Assembly: GCA_026014595.1 (NCBI GenBank)
Contig: JAOZHY010000033.1
Coordinates: 1-64,000, forward strand
Direction: 5' to 3'
DNA from: Candidatus Bathyarchaeota archaeon
GTDB lineage: Archaea; Thermoproteota; Bathyarchaeia; Bathyarchaeales; Bathycorpusculaceae
DNA length: 64,000 bases
Shown: one piece after another, positions 17,298 to 25,269 of the stretch
Position numbering within the stretch: the stretch's first letter is position 1
How the letters are laid out: every line of letters begins with the position of its first letter
The notes under the pieces: generated by a model
The model's database searches: none
What the model was told of the DNA's origin: nothing
The model's input: only the letters and a program-made list of their open reading frames with translations
Translations under genes and position numbers: made by a program

Positions 17298-17453
17298 ATG
17301 AAGCTAATTACACTGTACCTACCTGAAACTTATATAAAAGCTTTAGACCAGCTTGTGGACGAAAGGTTCTATCCTAACAGGGCAGAAGCCATACGAGTTG
17401 CAATCCGTGACTTGATAAGTGCTGAGGTTTGGCGGAGGAAAGGCGTTGACTAA
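17298..17453 (+). CDS. Small ribbon-helix-helix DNA-binding protein
   Basis: A 51-residue protein of the MetJ/Arc type. It has a short beta strand (KLITLYLPETYIKAL), then two helices with the family's RAEAIRVAIRDLI. Such proteins bind DNA as dimers. ATG 17298 has GGGAG ten bases upstream; the longer frame to 17184 would run through the promoter. A TATA-like TTTATAGCATAATATATAG lies near 17226-17244. The next gene starts inside this gene's last codons, so the two are translated together. Confidence 0.8.
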   Translation: MKLITLYLPETYIKALDQLVDERFYPNRAEAIRVAIRDLISAEVWRRKGVD

Positions 17454-17745
17454 GCAGAGTCCTGAGGAGATAGCGGTGAAATGCCACCTTTCCTTAGAAG
17501 AGGCAAGCAAGGTCTGCGTTGCTGATGTGTTGGATAAGGATGTTCTGGGGATGAGTGGCGCGCAGGTTCGCCCTAAAAAAATCGACAAGCCCAAAGTCAA
17601 GGGGGCTGTGGCACGGCGTAGTTTTGTGAGGAGTGGGTTGGCGAAAGTCATGTCTGAGCTTTACGACATTGAAGGCTGCGAGGAGCCGGAGAAACGGCTG
17701 AAGATCGAGTTGGACGTGGACCTTTACCAGATGGAAAAGGTTTAG
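17446..17745 (+). CDS. Uncharacterised protein coupled to the ribbon-helix-helix gene
   Basis: A 99-residue protein of unknown family. I place the start at TTG 17446, which overlaps the end of the upstream gene; GGAGG at 17434-17438 is seven bases before it. The protein is basic in the middle (VRPKKIDKPKVKGAVARRS) and acidic at the end (ELDVDLYQMEKV). It has CHLSLEEASKVC near the start, but no zinc-finger spacing is clear. Coupling to a small DNA-binding protein suggests a partner or co-regulator; this is inference. Confidence 0.6.
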   Translation: MTKQSPEEIAVKCHLSLEEASKVCVADVLDKDVLGMSGAQVRPKKIDKPKVKGAVARRSFVRSGLAKVMSELYDIEGCEEPEKRLKIELDVDLYQMEKV

Positions 17746-17830
17746 GCGTCTTCTTTCCCTTTTTTGCTGCGTTTTGCTGGTTGTTTAACGGGCGAAAGCG
17801 TTATTTTTTGCAGCAGGCTATCTTGTGAGC

Positions 17831-18541
17831 ATGAGCCAAGTCTTAGAGAGAATAAGGGAAGAACTTAGGGCAAGTGCGGATGAGAAAACGAGGCAGAGTT
17901 TCCAGAGGTTCTTCAAGGAAAACGTCACCTATTACGGAGTTAGAACTCCGGTTGTGGGTAAAATCGCCAAGAAATATTGGAGCCAAATCAACCAGTTTAG
18001 CAAGCAGGAGATTTTTAGGCTTTGTGAAGAGTTGTATCGTTCAGGCTTCACCGAAGAGGCGTTTGTCGTGGCGTTTTGGCTGCCGACCCTGATGGAGCAG
18101 CTTGAACCAGGCGACTTGGCAGTTTTCAAAGCGTGGATTGAGAAATACATTGATAATTGGGCTAAATGCGACGGTTTCTGCAACCACACGGTTGGTGGTT
18201 TGATAGAGAAGTATCCTGAAACCGTTAACGAGTTGAAGTGTTGGGCTTTGTCTGGGAACCGATGGCTGAAGAGAGCTGCGGCTGTGTCGCTAATTGTTCC
18301 GGCTAAGAAAGGCGGTTTCTTGCAGGAAGTTTTTGAGATAAGCGACATATTATTGTTGGATGAGGATGATATGGTGCAGAAAGGTTATGGTTGGTTGCTT
18401 AAGGAGGCAAGTAGGAAGCATCAGCGTGAGGTTCTGGAGTACGTGCTGCGGAACAGGAAGAGGATGCCACGTACTGCGTTGCGATATGCGGTTGAGCTTA
18501 TGCCGAAAGAGCTTAAGGCGGAAGCGATGAGGCGAGATTGA
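17831..18541 (+). CDS. AlkD-like DNA alkylation repair protein
   Basis: A 236-residue all-helical HEAT-like protein of the AlkC/AlkD glycosylase superfamily. Typical blocks are YYGVRTPVVGKIAKKYW near the N terminus, FVVAFWLPTLM, and the pair DNWAKCDGFCNHTVGG (the conserved D-x-C/W-D region) and WLKRAAAVSLIVPAKKG. The last part, VQKGYGWLLKEASRKH, is also family-typical. AlkD enzymes remove bulky N3/N7-alkylated bases without base flipping. ATG 17831 is used; GTG 17825 would add two residues. It stands alone with a T-rich downstream gap. Confidence 0.9.
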   Translation: MSQVLERIREELRASADEKTRQSFQRFFKENVTYYGVRTPVVGKIAKKYWSQINQFSKQEIFRLCEELYRSGFTEEAFVVAFWLPTLMEQLEPGDLAVFKAWIEKYIDNWAKCDGFCNHTVGGLIEKYPETVNELKCWALSGNRWLKRAAAVSLIVPAKKGGFLQEVFEISDILLLDEDDMVQKGYGWLLKEASRKHQREVLEYVLRNRKRMPRTALRYAVELMPKELKAEAMRRD

Positions 18542-18787
18542 CGGGGAATGGTTGTTTTTGGCGCGTGGGGGAAACTTGTACACCCTCTTTATTTAGTTTC
18601 AGTTTTTGTTAAGGGGGGTTTGTAGTTGCGTTTGTGCGAGTTTATGGTTTTCTTTAGGGTTTTTGTTTTTGTGTTATTCTTTTTAAGGTCCTGTGTGTCA
18701 AAAATTTTGGAGAATAAAGAAGTGTTGTCCGCTCTTTTCTGGAATTAAAAAGGAAAGGAGGGAGATTGTGGGCGTCTTTGCTGCTGC

Positions 18788-19633
18788 TTAGGTTTCTTTG
18801 GCCATCTTTTTTGCCATGGCGTACACTATGGGAATCAGTATTATCGCCAGAGCTATTGCGAAAGCCCATGCTATGTTGGCTACGATGGTTGTGACGTTGG
18901 TGAACGTTGCGAATATTGCGCCTGCGCCGACGACGAGGAAGATGCTGTAGAGGATGAATTTGGCGTATCCTGCGACTGGTCGGAATTCCTCGTGGTCGTC
19001 TGTTATTGATTTTATCAGGCCGTCTGTTAATGCTACGCCTGCGCCGATCAGCACGAAACCGAGTATCAGCGGGTATACCAAGCTACCTGAGAGCAGCAGA
19101 AGGTCAAGCGCAAGCAGCAGTACAAACGCTATTAAGCCTATGAATAGCAGGTTTTTGAGCATGTCGGCTATTTCGGCTTTGGCTTCGGGGAACATCGGCT
19201 TCAGCATGCGCCCGATGAATGAGGATAGGAAGTCGACGAGTATTATGCCGAAGACGATGATGAGGATTCCGCCGAGGAGCCTTGGCAAGTAGTCTGCTAT
19301 GGCTGCGAGGTATGCGCCGATTGTGCCGCCTACGTTAAGGATTTGTATGGCGAGTATTATTGCCAGTATGGTTATGAAGGCTTTGATCACGGCGCCGACG
19401 AAGTTTGAGAGGTCTAAGCCGGCGGACCTGAAGGCTTTGCCCGCGGTGGTTTGATCGAAGCCTTTTTCTATTCCGAATTTTTCGATGATTTTGTTTACTG
19501 CTTTGCCGACGATTATTCCGATGCCGTAGCCGACGAGGATTATTATGATGGCGGCGATGATTGCTGGTATGGCGTTGATTATGTCTCCAACCATGTTTGA
19601 GAAAACTTCGGTGATTGTTGACATTTTTTTCAC
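18788..19633 (-). CDS. Membrane protein with conserved TM-helix repeats (MscS-related)
   Basis: A 281-residue membrane protein with about seven membrane segments. It contains repeats of the conserved TM helix domain seen before the channel domain of some MscS proteins: IINAIPAIIAAIIIILVGYGIGIIVG near the N terminus, then paired IGxxLxPM/KxxF regions. The soluble beta domain of MscS is missing, so it is either a stand-alone helix-repeat protein or a structural membrane component. The GTG start is supported by AGGA upstream; ATG 19624 is the alternative. Single gene, no clear partner. Confidence 0.8.
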   Translation of the reverse strand: MKKMSTITEVFSNMVGDIINAIPAIIAAIIIILVGYGIGIIVGKAVNKIIEKFGIEKGFDQTTAGKAFRSAGLDLSNFVGAVIKAFITILAIILAIQILNVGGTIGAYLAAIADYLPRLLGGILIIVFGIILVDFLSSFIGRMLKPMFPEAKAEIADMLKNLLFIGLIAFVLLLALDLLLLSGSLVYPLILGFVLIGAGVALTDGLIKSITDDHEEFRPVAGYAKFILYSIFLVVGAGAIFATFTNVTTIVANIAWAFAIALAIILIPIVYAMAKKMAKET

Positions 19634-19867
19634 GCGATTCCTATATTTCTCTGGTTTTTTTATAAAACACTTTCTGAGTCGGATTCGGCGGCGTGCTGAA
19701 AACTTGGGCGTTTTTGTGTTTCCTGGGGTTGGTGGCGGGTTGTCGGGGTTTAAAATAATGCGGTTTCTTGATTTATGACTCCCAAGATATGTGTCATATA
19801 TCGTAATATAGGTTAAATCTTAAAAGGGGCATCTGCTATATTCAGAAACAAAAACAAGGTGTGAATA

Positions 19868-20209
19868 GTGGTCTCGAAGAAAAATGGAGAAGAGGAGAAG
19901 ATAAAGCACATTCTAACCGACCCGAAACTGTCCGCGATCAAGGCGATGCTGGAGAAGGACCATGCCATAGACTGTTTGTTCCTGCTTTACGTGAACCGTG
20001 GGAAGTGGAAGGAAGCTAAGGATTTCATGCGGAAGAACAAGTTGACGCTGAGCGACGGCACTTTCAGGGCGCGGATGATTGAGATTGAAGAGCTTGGGTT
20101 GGCTAAGAGTGAGCGTATTGATCCTTTGAAGAAGTACTACATGAAGACAGAGTTGGGCGAGAAAGTCGCGAAGCTTCTTCTCGAGTTCTTTGACGAACTT
20201 GGCGCGTAA
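19868..20209 (+). CDS. Winged-helix transcriptional regulator
   Basis: A 113-residue protein with a central winged-helix fold. Residues 35-85 hold helix-turn-helix-like segments (KEAKDFMRKNKLTLSDGTFRAR and IEELGLAKSERID), ending in a wing and dimerisation helix (YYMKTELGEKVAKLLLEFF). This matches archaeal MarR/ArsR-like or HxlR-like small regulators. The GTG start follows AAGGTG. The upstream region (19785-19815) has an A/T-rich imperfect inverted repeat (GATAT...ATATC) that could be its own operator. Confidence 0.78.
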   Translation: MVSKKNGEEEKIKHILTDPKLSAIKAMLEKDHAIDCLFLLYVNRGKWKEAKDFMRKNKLTLSDGTFRARMIEIEELGLAKSERIDPLKKYYMKTELGEKVAKLLLEFFDELGA

Positions 20210-20297
20210 GCACAGCGAAAAAATTTCGCCCGACTGTTGCTTATTTTCTTTTTAGACGTTTCTTTATTATGCTGAAGTTTCATTTCGGCGTTTCTGT

Positions 20298-20639
20298 TTA
20301 TTTGGTTTCGGTTAGTAGTTTTTCAAGTAGTGGTTTAGATGTTGGTAAATCAATCTTTGCCGTGTCCCACAGTATTTGAAGGTCCACGCCGAAGTATTCG
20401 TGAATTAGTTTATCACGCATGCCAGCCATTCTTTTCCATGAAATCTCGCGATGTTTTCTTTTTACGTCGACTGGAATGTTTTTTCACTGCTTCACCTATA
20501 ACCGCAAAATTTCTTATAATTGCATCCACCGTCTTGTTATCCTTTGCGAATTCGTCAAAAGTGAGTCCTTCCAATATTCGTCTATTCGCTTGATGGCTTC
20601 AAGAATGTCCTGAATGTAGATTCTAAGTTCGCGCTTCAC
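20298..20639 (-). pseudogene. hepT: HepT/DUF86 HEPN antitoxin-toxin partner, broken by two frameshifts
   Basis: Translating the minus strand in pieces gives a full HEPN protein. MKRELRIYIQDILEAIKRIDEY is followed (after a one-base loss near 20570-20575) by EGLTFDEFAKDNKTVDAI and IRNFAVIGEAVK. Then, after an extra base in a six-T run at 20479-20484, comes NIPVDVKRKHREISWKRMAG and MRDKLIHEYFGVDLQILWD. The RX4HXY catalytic motif (RDKLIHEY) is intact. GTG 20639 overlaps the MntA stop by four bases, the standard layout. The shifts cancel, so they could be assembly errors or real decay. Confidence 0.8.
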
Positions 20640-20935
20640 GCATAAACCGTCTCCTTCAGTATTTGATCCTTCATTCCTGGCTTCAAAGCATTCTTAGTCA
20701 CGAGATCCACTTTTACTCCAAGCTTTCGCGTCAAAAACTCTTCGAGCTCAAGAAACTTAAAAAATCCAATGTGGGCCTCTTTGGAAAAAATGACCAGAAT
20801 GTCGATGTCACTCTTTTTTGTTTGTTCTCCGCGTGAATAAGAACCAAATATTCCTAGGGTTTCCACTTGGTATTTCTTTTTGAGGAGCGGCTTAAGCGTC
20901 TCCAGTTGTTTTTTTATTTCTTCTGTCGTCTTCAT
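20636..20935 (-). CDS. mntA: MntA-type minimal nucleotidyltransferase
   Basis: A 99-residue minimal nucleotidyltransferase with the perfect GSX10DXD motif (GSYSRGEQTKKSDIDILV) and the third acidic position in VKVDLVT. In MntA/HepT modules this enzyme AMPylates the HEPN RNase HepT and so neutralises it. Internal ATG 20935 is chosen; an upstream in-frame start at 20998 would add a basic 21-residue tail. The partner gene directly downstream is frameshifted, so the module may be inactive or the sequence imperfect. Confidence 0.88.
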   Translation of the reverse strand: MKTTEEIKKQLETLKPLLKKKYQVETLGIFGSYSRGEQTKKSDIDILVIFSKEAHIGFFKFLELEEFLTRKLGVKVDLVTKNALKPGMKDQILKETVYA

Positions 20936-21140
20936 GTTTGCTGCTTCTATTTTACTGGGTTTCGTTCTTTTTTTATGTTTTGCTGACGTGCTTGCCAAAA
21001 TTTTGTTGCTATCGCTCTGTGGGTTTTAGGTTTAAGCTTGGTGGGCATATTGTTGCTCAACTGTTGTACATTTTGTTTTTGTATGTTTTTTTTGTCCGTG
21101 GTTTTGTTGGTGTTTGTGTTTTTTGTGTAGTTTTGTTTTA

Positions 21141-21180
21141 CACATATATAATATTGTATAGTAAGTCGTAAGATTTAAAT
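21141..21180 (+). promoter_or_regulatory. Promoter region of the pilin operon
   Basis: CACATATATAATATTG (from 21141) and GATTTAAATTGG (from 21172) are TATA-like elements 94 and 63 bases before the pilin ATG. A strong AGGAGGG ribosome-binding site stands at about 21217. Which element is used cannot be told by eye. Confidence 0.45.
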
Positions 21181-21234
21181 TGGTATTTTATTCTAACATA
21201 CTCAATCAATCCCAAAGGAGGGATAAAAAGAGAA

Positions 21235-21669
21235 ATGAAAACTCTCAGAAAAATCAGGAAAAACGCGAAAGCCCTAAGCCCAGTAGTCGCATCAATCATA
21301 CTCATCGCCGTCACAGTCGCAGTCAGCATCGCCGTAGCCGCATGGATGGGAGCCCTAACCGTCGGATTCATGGGAACAGAAGAAGTCAAAATAACAAGCG
21401 TGCGTTTCCTCGGAACTGCAGGTAGTAAAACCATTGTTGTCACCTTATCTAACACAGGAACGAGTCCCGTTACCATCAGCGAAGCTTGGGTCAATGGCCA
21501 GCAACAAAGTGGCGTAACCTACAGCATAGCAGGTGGAGCAGTGCCTGCTAACAACGCTATGAATGTTACAATTACATACGAGTGGGCACTTGGTTCAAAC
21601 TACAATATACAACTGAAATCTACAAAAGGCAACACCTTCCCGTACACCGCCAGCGCTCCATCTTCGTAA
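21235..21669 (+). CDS. Archaeal type IV pilin/archaellin-like protein
   Basis: A 144-residue protein with the class III signal: basic MKTLRKIRKNAK, then ALSPVVASIILIAVTVAVSI, the hydrophobic helix that packs the filament core after PibD/EppA-type cleavage. The rest is a beta-rich head (VKITSVRFLGTAGSKTIVVTL...) with TNTGTSPVTI-like immunoglobulin-type strands. The head is short, so this could be an adhesion-pilus subunit or a minor pilin. It has a strong ribosome-binding site. The three genes that follow in the same direction encode cytoplasmic-looking proteins, not the usual secretion ATPase. Confidence 0.88.
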   Translation: MKTLRKIRKNAKALSPVVASIILIAVTVAVSIAVAAWMGALTVGFMGTEEVKITSVRFLGTAGSKTIVVTLSNTGTSPVTISEAWVNGQQQSGVTYSIAGGAVPANNAMNVTITYEWALGSNYNIQLKSTKGNTFPYTASAPSS

Positions 21670-21769
21670 ATTTCCCTATATCTTTGCTTTAGACATCGAG
21701 GGGTAGGGTGAGCTTAACCGCTCCAAATTTCCCTTTCTCTTGTTTCCTCTTTGGAGGTGCAAAAAAACA

Positions 21770-22198
21770 ATGGTAGTAGAAATAAAGGAATACGGATCAG
21801 CCGAAGAAATAGCCGAAACACTCGATAAAGAAATCTCAGACACAAAAAGCACGCTGGGCGAGTACCTGCGAAGGCTAGACGAAATCCGAAACTTAGCGGA
21901 GAAATCCAAGAAAATCCGCGAAGTCGTCATGAAACTCGCAGGCAAAACCAAAGCATCAGCCGAAACCCTCGGCGAAATCAGCGTCGGCAGCCTAGAAATC
22001 GTCCTGGACGCCAACCCATTCCACGAACTCACCGCCATCGAATCAGTCGTACGCAGCCACCAAGAACGCCTGCTCGTCCTGCAGAAAGCCCGCGAAGCCC
22101 TCAAGTGGCTAGACCAACTCGGCGACACCGAAGGACTGAAATACCTAGTGGTCGAAAGCGAAGGAGTCCCAGAACGCATCCTGTTCAAAATCTCCTAA
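21770..22198 (+). CDS. Uncharacterised helical/coiled-coil protein in the pilin cluster
   Basis: A 142-residue protein with no family that I can name. Residues 8-65 are heptad-like and highly charged (AEEIAETLDKEISDTKSTLG, EYLRRLDEIRNLAEKSKKI). A short beta segment follows (VGSLEIVLDANPFHELTAIE), then another helix pair and a last strand pair (LKYLVVESEGVPERILFKI). ATG 21770 has GGAGGTG just upstream, deciding the start over 21740. It lies 100 bases after the pilin and 39 before the Roadblock gene, so is probably co-transcribed. Confidence 0.7.
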   Translation: MVVEIKEYGSAEEIAETLDKEISDTKSTLGEYLRRLDEIRNLAEKSKKIREVVMKLAGKTKASAETLGEISVGSLEIVLDANPFHELTAIESVVRSHQERLLVLQKAREALKWLDQLGDTEGLKYLVVESEGVPERILFKIS

Positions 22199-22237
22199 GC
22201 CGCCCCATGCTACCAAAACCAGCAGGAGCGCTAGAAC

Positions 22238-23143
22238 ATGAGCAATGAAGTATACGCCTTCGCCTTAAAGAACACACTGAAAGAAATCAAAAACGTCTGC
22301 CCAGACGTAACCAACACCTTCATCTTCGAAGAAAACACCAAAATCCTAGCCAAAGACGACGAAACACCCGAAAAAACCATACACAAAACCATCGAAGCCT
22401 TCAACGACATAACCGAAAGAGCAGACACCATAGGCGGCGACATAGAAACCGTCACCATCCAAAGCACAGAAGGCAAAGTCACCATCACAAAAATGAACGA
22501 CTTCTACCTCACAACCGTCGCCTCTAAAGAGGCAGACGAAAAATACGTCAACACACTAACCCAAGTCCTAATCCCCATAGTAATCAAACTAGTCGACGAA
22601 ATCCAGCCAGAAGAAAACACAAACGAAGAATCGCCACTAACCGAAACCGAACCGACAGCAAAAGAAGAAACCCCAGCCTACGAAACCGCAGTCGAGGAAA
22701 CCCAAGAACAAGAACTCGAAGAAGAAGCAGCACCGGAAGAAATCCCGAAACCCGAGGAAGCTGAATCAAACGAACCCGAAAAACCCATGGAACCCATCAA
22801 AGAACAACAATCCCAAGAAACCGAAGAAGAAAACGGACTCCAAATCCCAGAACCCCCAGTAACTCAGCTCATAGTCGAAAACCTCGGCGGCCTGCTCGTG
22901 CCATCAGACACAGTGCGTATCGACAACGCCTTAATCGCGCAATGGAACGACCTCTACGGCGACAAAGAAATCGAAGAAGTCGACATAGAAGCCCTAAACG
23001 GAAAAACCACACGCTGCAAGTTCAAAAACATCAAAGACTCAAAATACCAAGGAAAAGGCATAATCCAAATCCCAGAAAAACTCCAAATAACCCTGGAAGC
23101 CACAAAAGGCGAACTCGTCATGGTCAAACCAGTAGTGGAGTAA
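22238..23143 (+). CDS. Roadblock-like domain protein with acidic linker and C-terminal beta-barrel-like domain
   Basis: A 301-residue protein in three parts. Residues 1-120 fit a Roadblock/LC7 fold (IKNVCPDVTNTFIFEENTKI, ESTEGKV-like strands, final VLIPIVIKLVDEI helix). Residues 125-200 are a very acidic E/P/T-rich linker. Residues 210-301 have the pattern of a double-psi or swapped-hairpin barrel, with VRIDNALIAQW, GKTTRCKF, GKGIIQIPEKL and GELVMVKPVVE as in Cdc48 N-domains. The domain calls are by pattern only. Roadblock proteins commonly regulate small GTPases; none is encoded nearby. The next gene, 15 bases on, is also Roadblock-like. Confidence 0.65.
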   Translation: MSNEVYAFALKNTLKEIKNVCPDVTNTFIFEENTKILAKDDETPEKTIHKTIEAFNDITERADTIGGDIETVTIQSTEGKVTITKMNDFYLTTVASKEADEKYVNTLTQVLIPIVIKLVDEIQPEENTNEESPLTETEPTAKEETPAYETAVEETQEQELEEEAAPEEIPKPEEAESNEPEKPMEPIKEQQSQETEEENGLQIPEPPVTQLIVENLGGLLVPSDTVRIDNALIAQWNDLYGDKEIEEVDIEALNGKTTRCKFKNIKDSKYQGKGIIQIPEKLQITLEATKGELVMVKPVVE

Positions 23144-23158
23144 CCGAGGCGCAAAAAC

Positions 23159-23569
23159 ATGGTAAAGAAAAAGAGCAGCATAACCGAAACCGCGTCCGCC
23201 ATAATGATGGAAGACGGCGAGCCAGAAACCCCAATCCAAGAAGACGAAGCCTTCACAACCCTAAGCGAAACCCTCAAAGAAATCCGCAAACTCAAAGGCG
23301 TCCAAGGCTACATACTCAGAGGCACAACCTCAGCAACCATCGACCTCAAAGAACCCGAAAAAATAGTCGAATACGCCATACTCTCCTCGCAAGCACTGGA
23401 CTCAAGCCGAGAAATCACCGAACTATTCAACCTCGGCGAACCCCAACACATACTCATCCAAGGCAAAGAACTCAAAACCCTCAGCCTGCTAATAGGCGCA
23501 AACAAAATCAGCATATTCATGGAAAAAACCGCAGACCACACCGAAATCCTGAACAGAATCCCACATTAA
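23159..23569 (+). CDS. Roadblock/LC7-like domain protein
   Basis: A 136-residue protein. After a 40-residue polar start, residues 45-130 read as a Roadblock/LC7 fold: a helix (LSETLKEIRKLKG), strands VQGYILRGTTSATIDL, a helix (KIVEYAILSSQAL) and strands HILIQGKELKTLSLLI and NKISIFMEK, then a final helix. It probably pairs with the Roadblock domain encoded just upstream. Known archaeal Roadblock proteins act with Ras-like GTPases such as MglA; here the linked partner is a pilin operon, so a role in pilus control is inferred. Confidence 0.68.
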   Translation: MVKKKSSITETASAIMMEDGEPETPIQEDEAFTTLSETLKEIRKLKGVQGYILRGTTSATIDLKEPEKIVEYAILSSQALDSSREITELFNLGEPQHILIQGKELKTLSLLIGANKISIFMEKTADHTEILNRIPH

Positions 23570-23596
23570 CCACGAAAACTCAACTCTCCACAATTT

Positions 23597-23809
23597 TTAA
23601 AAAACATTCAAACCCAACAACCTCTGAAAATCCCGGCTAATCCTCACCCTCCCATTCTCACCATCAACCTCAGCCAACTCATACGTGTCCAAAAACGCCA
23701 AGATCTCCTGCATCTCCAGCTCATCCAACGCAAGGCTCCGCTGCACCTCCGCCACCTCATGCCATCGCCCATCGCCAAGTAACTCCAAAACCAAATCAAC
23801 CTTGGACAC
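23597..23809 (-). CDS. Small winged-helix protein
   Basis: A 70-residue protein with helix-turn-helix character: VDLVLELLGDGRWHEVAEV, then QRSLALDELEMQEILAFLD, and a wing ending in GRVRISRDF. This layout is common for small archaeal DNA-binding proteins. The start is GTG. It is convergent with the Roadblock gene, the stops being 27 bases apart. No function beyond DNA binding can be proposed. Confidence 0.65.
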   Translation of the reverse strand: MSKVDLVLELLGDGRWHEVAEVQRSLALDELEMQEILAFLDTYELAEVDGENGRVRISRDFQRLLGLNVF

Positions 23810-23998
23810 GGAAGTTACCTCAGCCCATACTTCTTCGATTAAAGCACTTAAATGTCTTGTGAGTTAATTTTTCAGAAAAATCCTATAGACAAAACCCAGA
23901 TTTATCCATAACTCGCCTCTCGCCAGCAGACACCATAATTCCAGCGTAAACCTTATATCCAAAAAACCGAACACTACTTGCTCTTGTGGTTAACTGCC

Positions 23999-24076
23999 AT
24001 GAACCCAAACCTTGTAAACCCCAGCAACAGCGGAAACACTCTCTCCGGATGCGGTTCCGGACACTGCCAAAAATAG
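23999..24076 (+). CDS. Possible 25-residue cysteine-containing peptide
   Basis: An ATG frame encodes 25 residues rich in N and S, ending in LSGCGSGHCQK. A good TATA box (CCTTATATCC, 23951-23960) lies 48 bases upstream, and the gap holds no other gene, so some transcript from here is likely. The CGSGHC motif could bind metal or act as a redox site. No clear ribosome-binding site is seen. It could equally be a non-coding RNA or chance. Confidence 0.35.
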   Translation: MNPNLVNPSNSGNTLSGCGSGHCQK

Positions 24077-24192
24077 ACCTGCAGTTAACCAACCCAACTA
24101 AAGCTTAACATTTTTCGGTGGCTGCTTGTCTTGAACACAAAAAATAAGATAAACCAAACAAAACATATGAAAAACACAAGGGAGACGTGAAA

Positions 24193-25269
24193 ATGCACAA
24201 GAAACTCCTGATTCCCGGCCCCACAGAAGTAAGCCAAACCATACTCCAAGAACAAACCCACCCGCTCATAGGTCACAGAAGCAAAGAATTCCAAGAATTC
24301 TACGCCCAAATAACCGCGAAACTAACAGAGTACTTCCAACTGCCAAGCGACTGCAAACCCACAGTCACCACCAGTTCAGGAACCCTCTGGTTCGACATCG
24401 TCGCCCGAAGCATCGTAAAACAAAAGGCCCTTGTATGCGTCAACGGCGCCTTCTCCGAAAGATTCGGCAAAACCATCCAAGCCTGCGGCAAACAAGCCGA
24501 CTTCATAGAAGTGGACTGGGGCAAAGCCGTCAAACCCGACATGATAGCCGAAAAACTCGAGACAGGCGAATACGACACGTTGGCCGTGTGCCACAACGAA
24601 TCCTCAACAGGCGTCCGCAACCCAATCCAAGAAATCGGAAAACTCGTGCGCCGAGACTACCCCGACATCATCTACGCCATCGACGCTGTCTCATCCATGG
24701 CAGGCGACAAAACATTTCCAGCGGAAATCGGCTGCGACATCATCTTCGCCTCAACGCAAAAATGCTTCGCCCTGCCACCCGGACTCGCAGTCGGCTTAGT
24801 CAACGACAGAGCACTGGAAAGAGCACGGGAAATCCCGAACCGCGGCAGCTACACGGACCTAGTGGAAATCTTCGAGGCTGAGCAAAAGCACCAGACGCCA
24901 TTCACGCCCTGCATCCCGCTGCTGTACGCCCTGAACAAACGCATGGATCTTCTGCTGGAAGAAACGTACGACAAGGTTTACGCGCGGCACAGGGCAATGG
25001 CAGAGTACACGCAGCAATGGGCGAAAAAACACTTCGCCATGTTCTCCGAACCTGGCTACGAATCAATCACCGTAAGCTGCATCCAGAACACGCAGGGCAA
25101 GAGCGTGAAAGACCTGAACGCGAAACTCGCGGAGCACGGCTACGTTATCTCCAACGGCTACGGCAAACTAGCCGAGAAAACCTTCCGCATCGGGCACATG
25201 GGCGAGTGGACCCTGCCAGAGATAAAACAGGTTCTCGCGGTCATAGATGAAATCTGGGAGCTTGCCTAA
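24193..25269 (+). CDS. Class V aminotransferase (serine-pyruvate/alanine-glyoxylate type)
   Basis: A 358-residue PLP enzyme of fold type I. Key features are LIPGPTEVS at the N terminus, the VTTSSGT loop, HNESSTGVRNPI (cofactor stacking region), AIDAVSSMAGD (PLP aspartate) and FASTQKCFALPPG with the Schiff-base lysine. The family uses serine, alanine or phosphoserine-like donors. The next gene is SerA and the two are adjacent (stop codon then ATG), so a serine pathway role is likely, perhaps interconverting phosphoserine or serine with their keto acids. ATG 24193 fits GGGAG at eight bases; GTG 24187 is too close. Confidence 0.92.
   Translation: MHKKLLIPGPTEVSQTILQEQTHPLIGHRSKEFQEFYAQITAKLTEYFQLPSDCKPTVTTSSGTLWFDIVARSIVKQKALVCVNGAFSERFGKTIQACGKQADFIEVDWGKAVKPDMIAEKLETGEYDTLAVCHNESSTGVRNPIQEIGKLVRRDYPDIIYAIDAVSSMAGDKTFPAEIGCDIIFASTQKCFALPPGLAVGLVNDRALERAREIPNRGSYTDLVEIFEAEQKHQTPFTPCIPLLYALNKRMDLLLEETYDKVYARHRAMAEYTQQWAKKHFAMFSEPGYESITVSCIQNTQGKSVKDLNAKLAEHGYVISNGYGKLAEKTFRIGHMGEWTLPEIKQVLAVIDEIWELA

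Noticed and set aside
21676-22188. 170-residue serine-rich frame opposite the coiled-coil gene
   Set aside because: Antisense shadow; the plus-strand gene has a strong ribosome-binding site and good codon pattern.
22942-23640. 232-residue R/N/H-rich frame over the Roadblock genes
   Set aside because: Shadow of two real genes in another frame; composition is unlike any protein.
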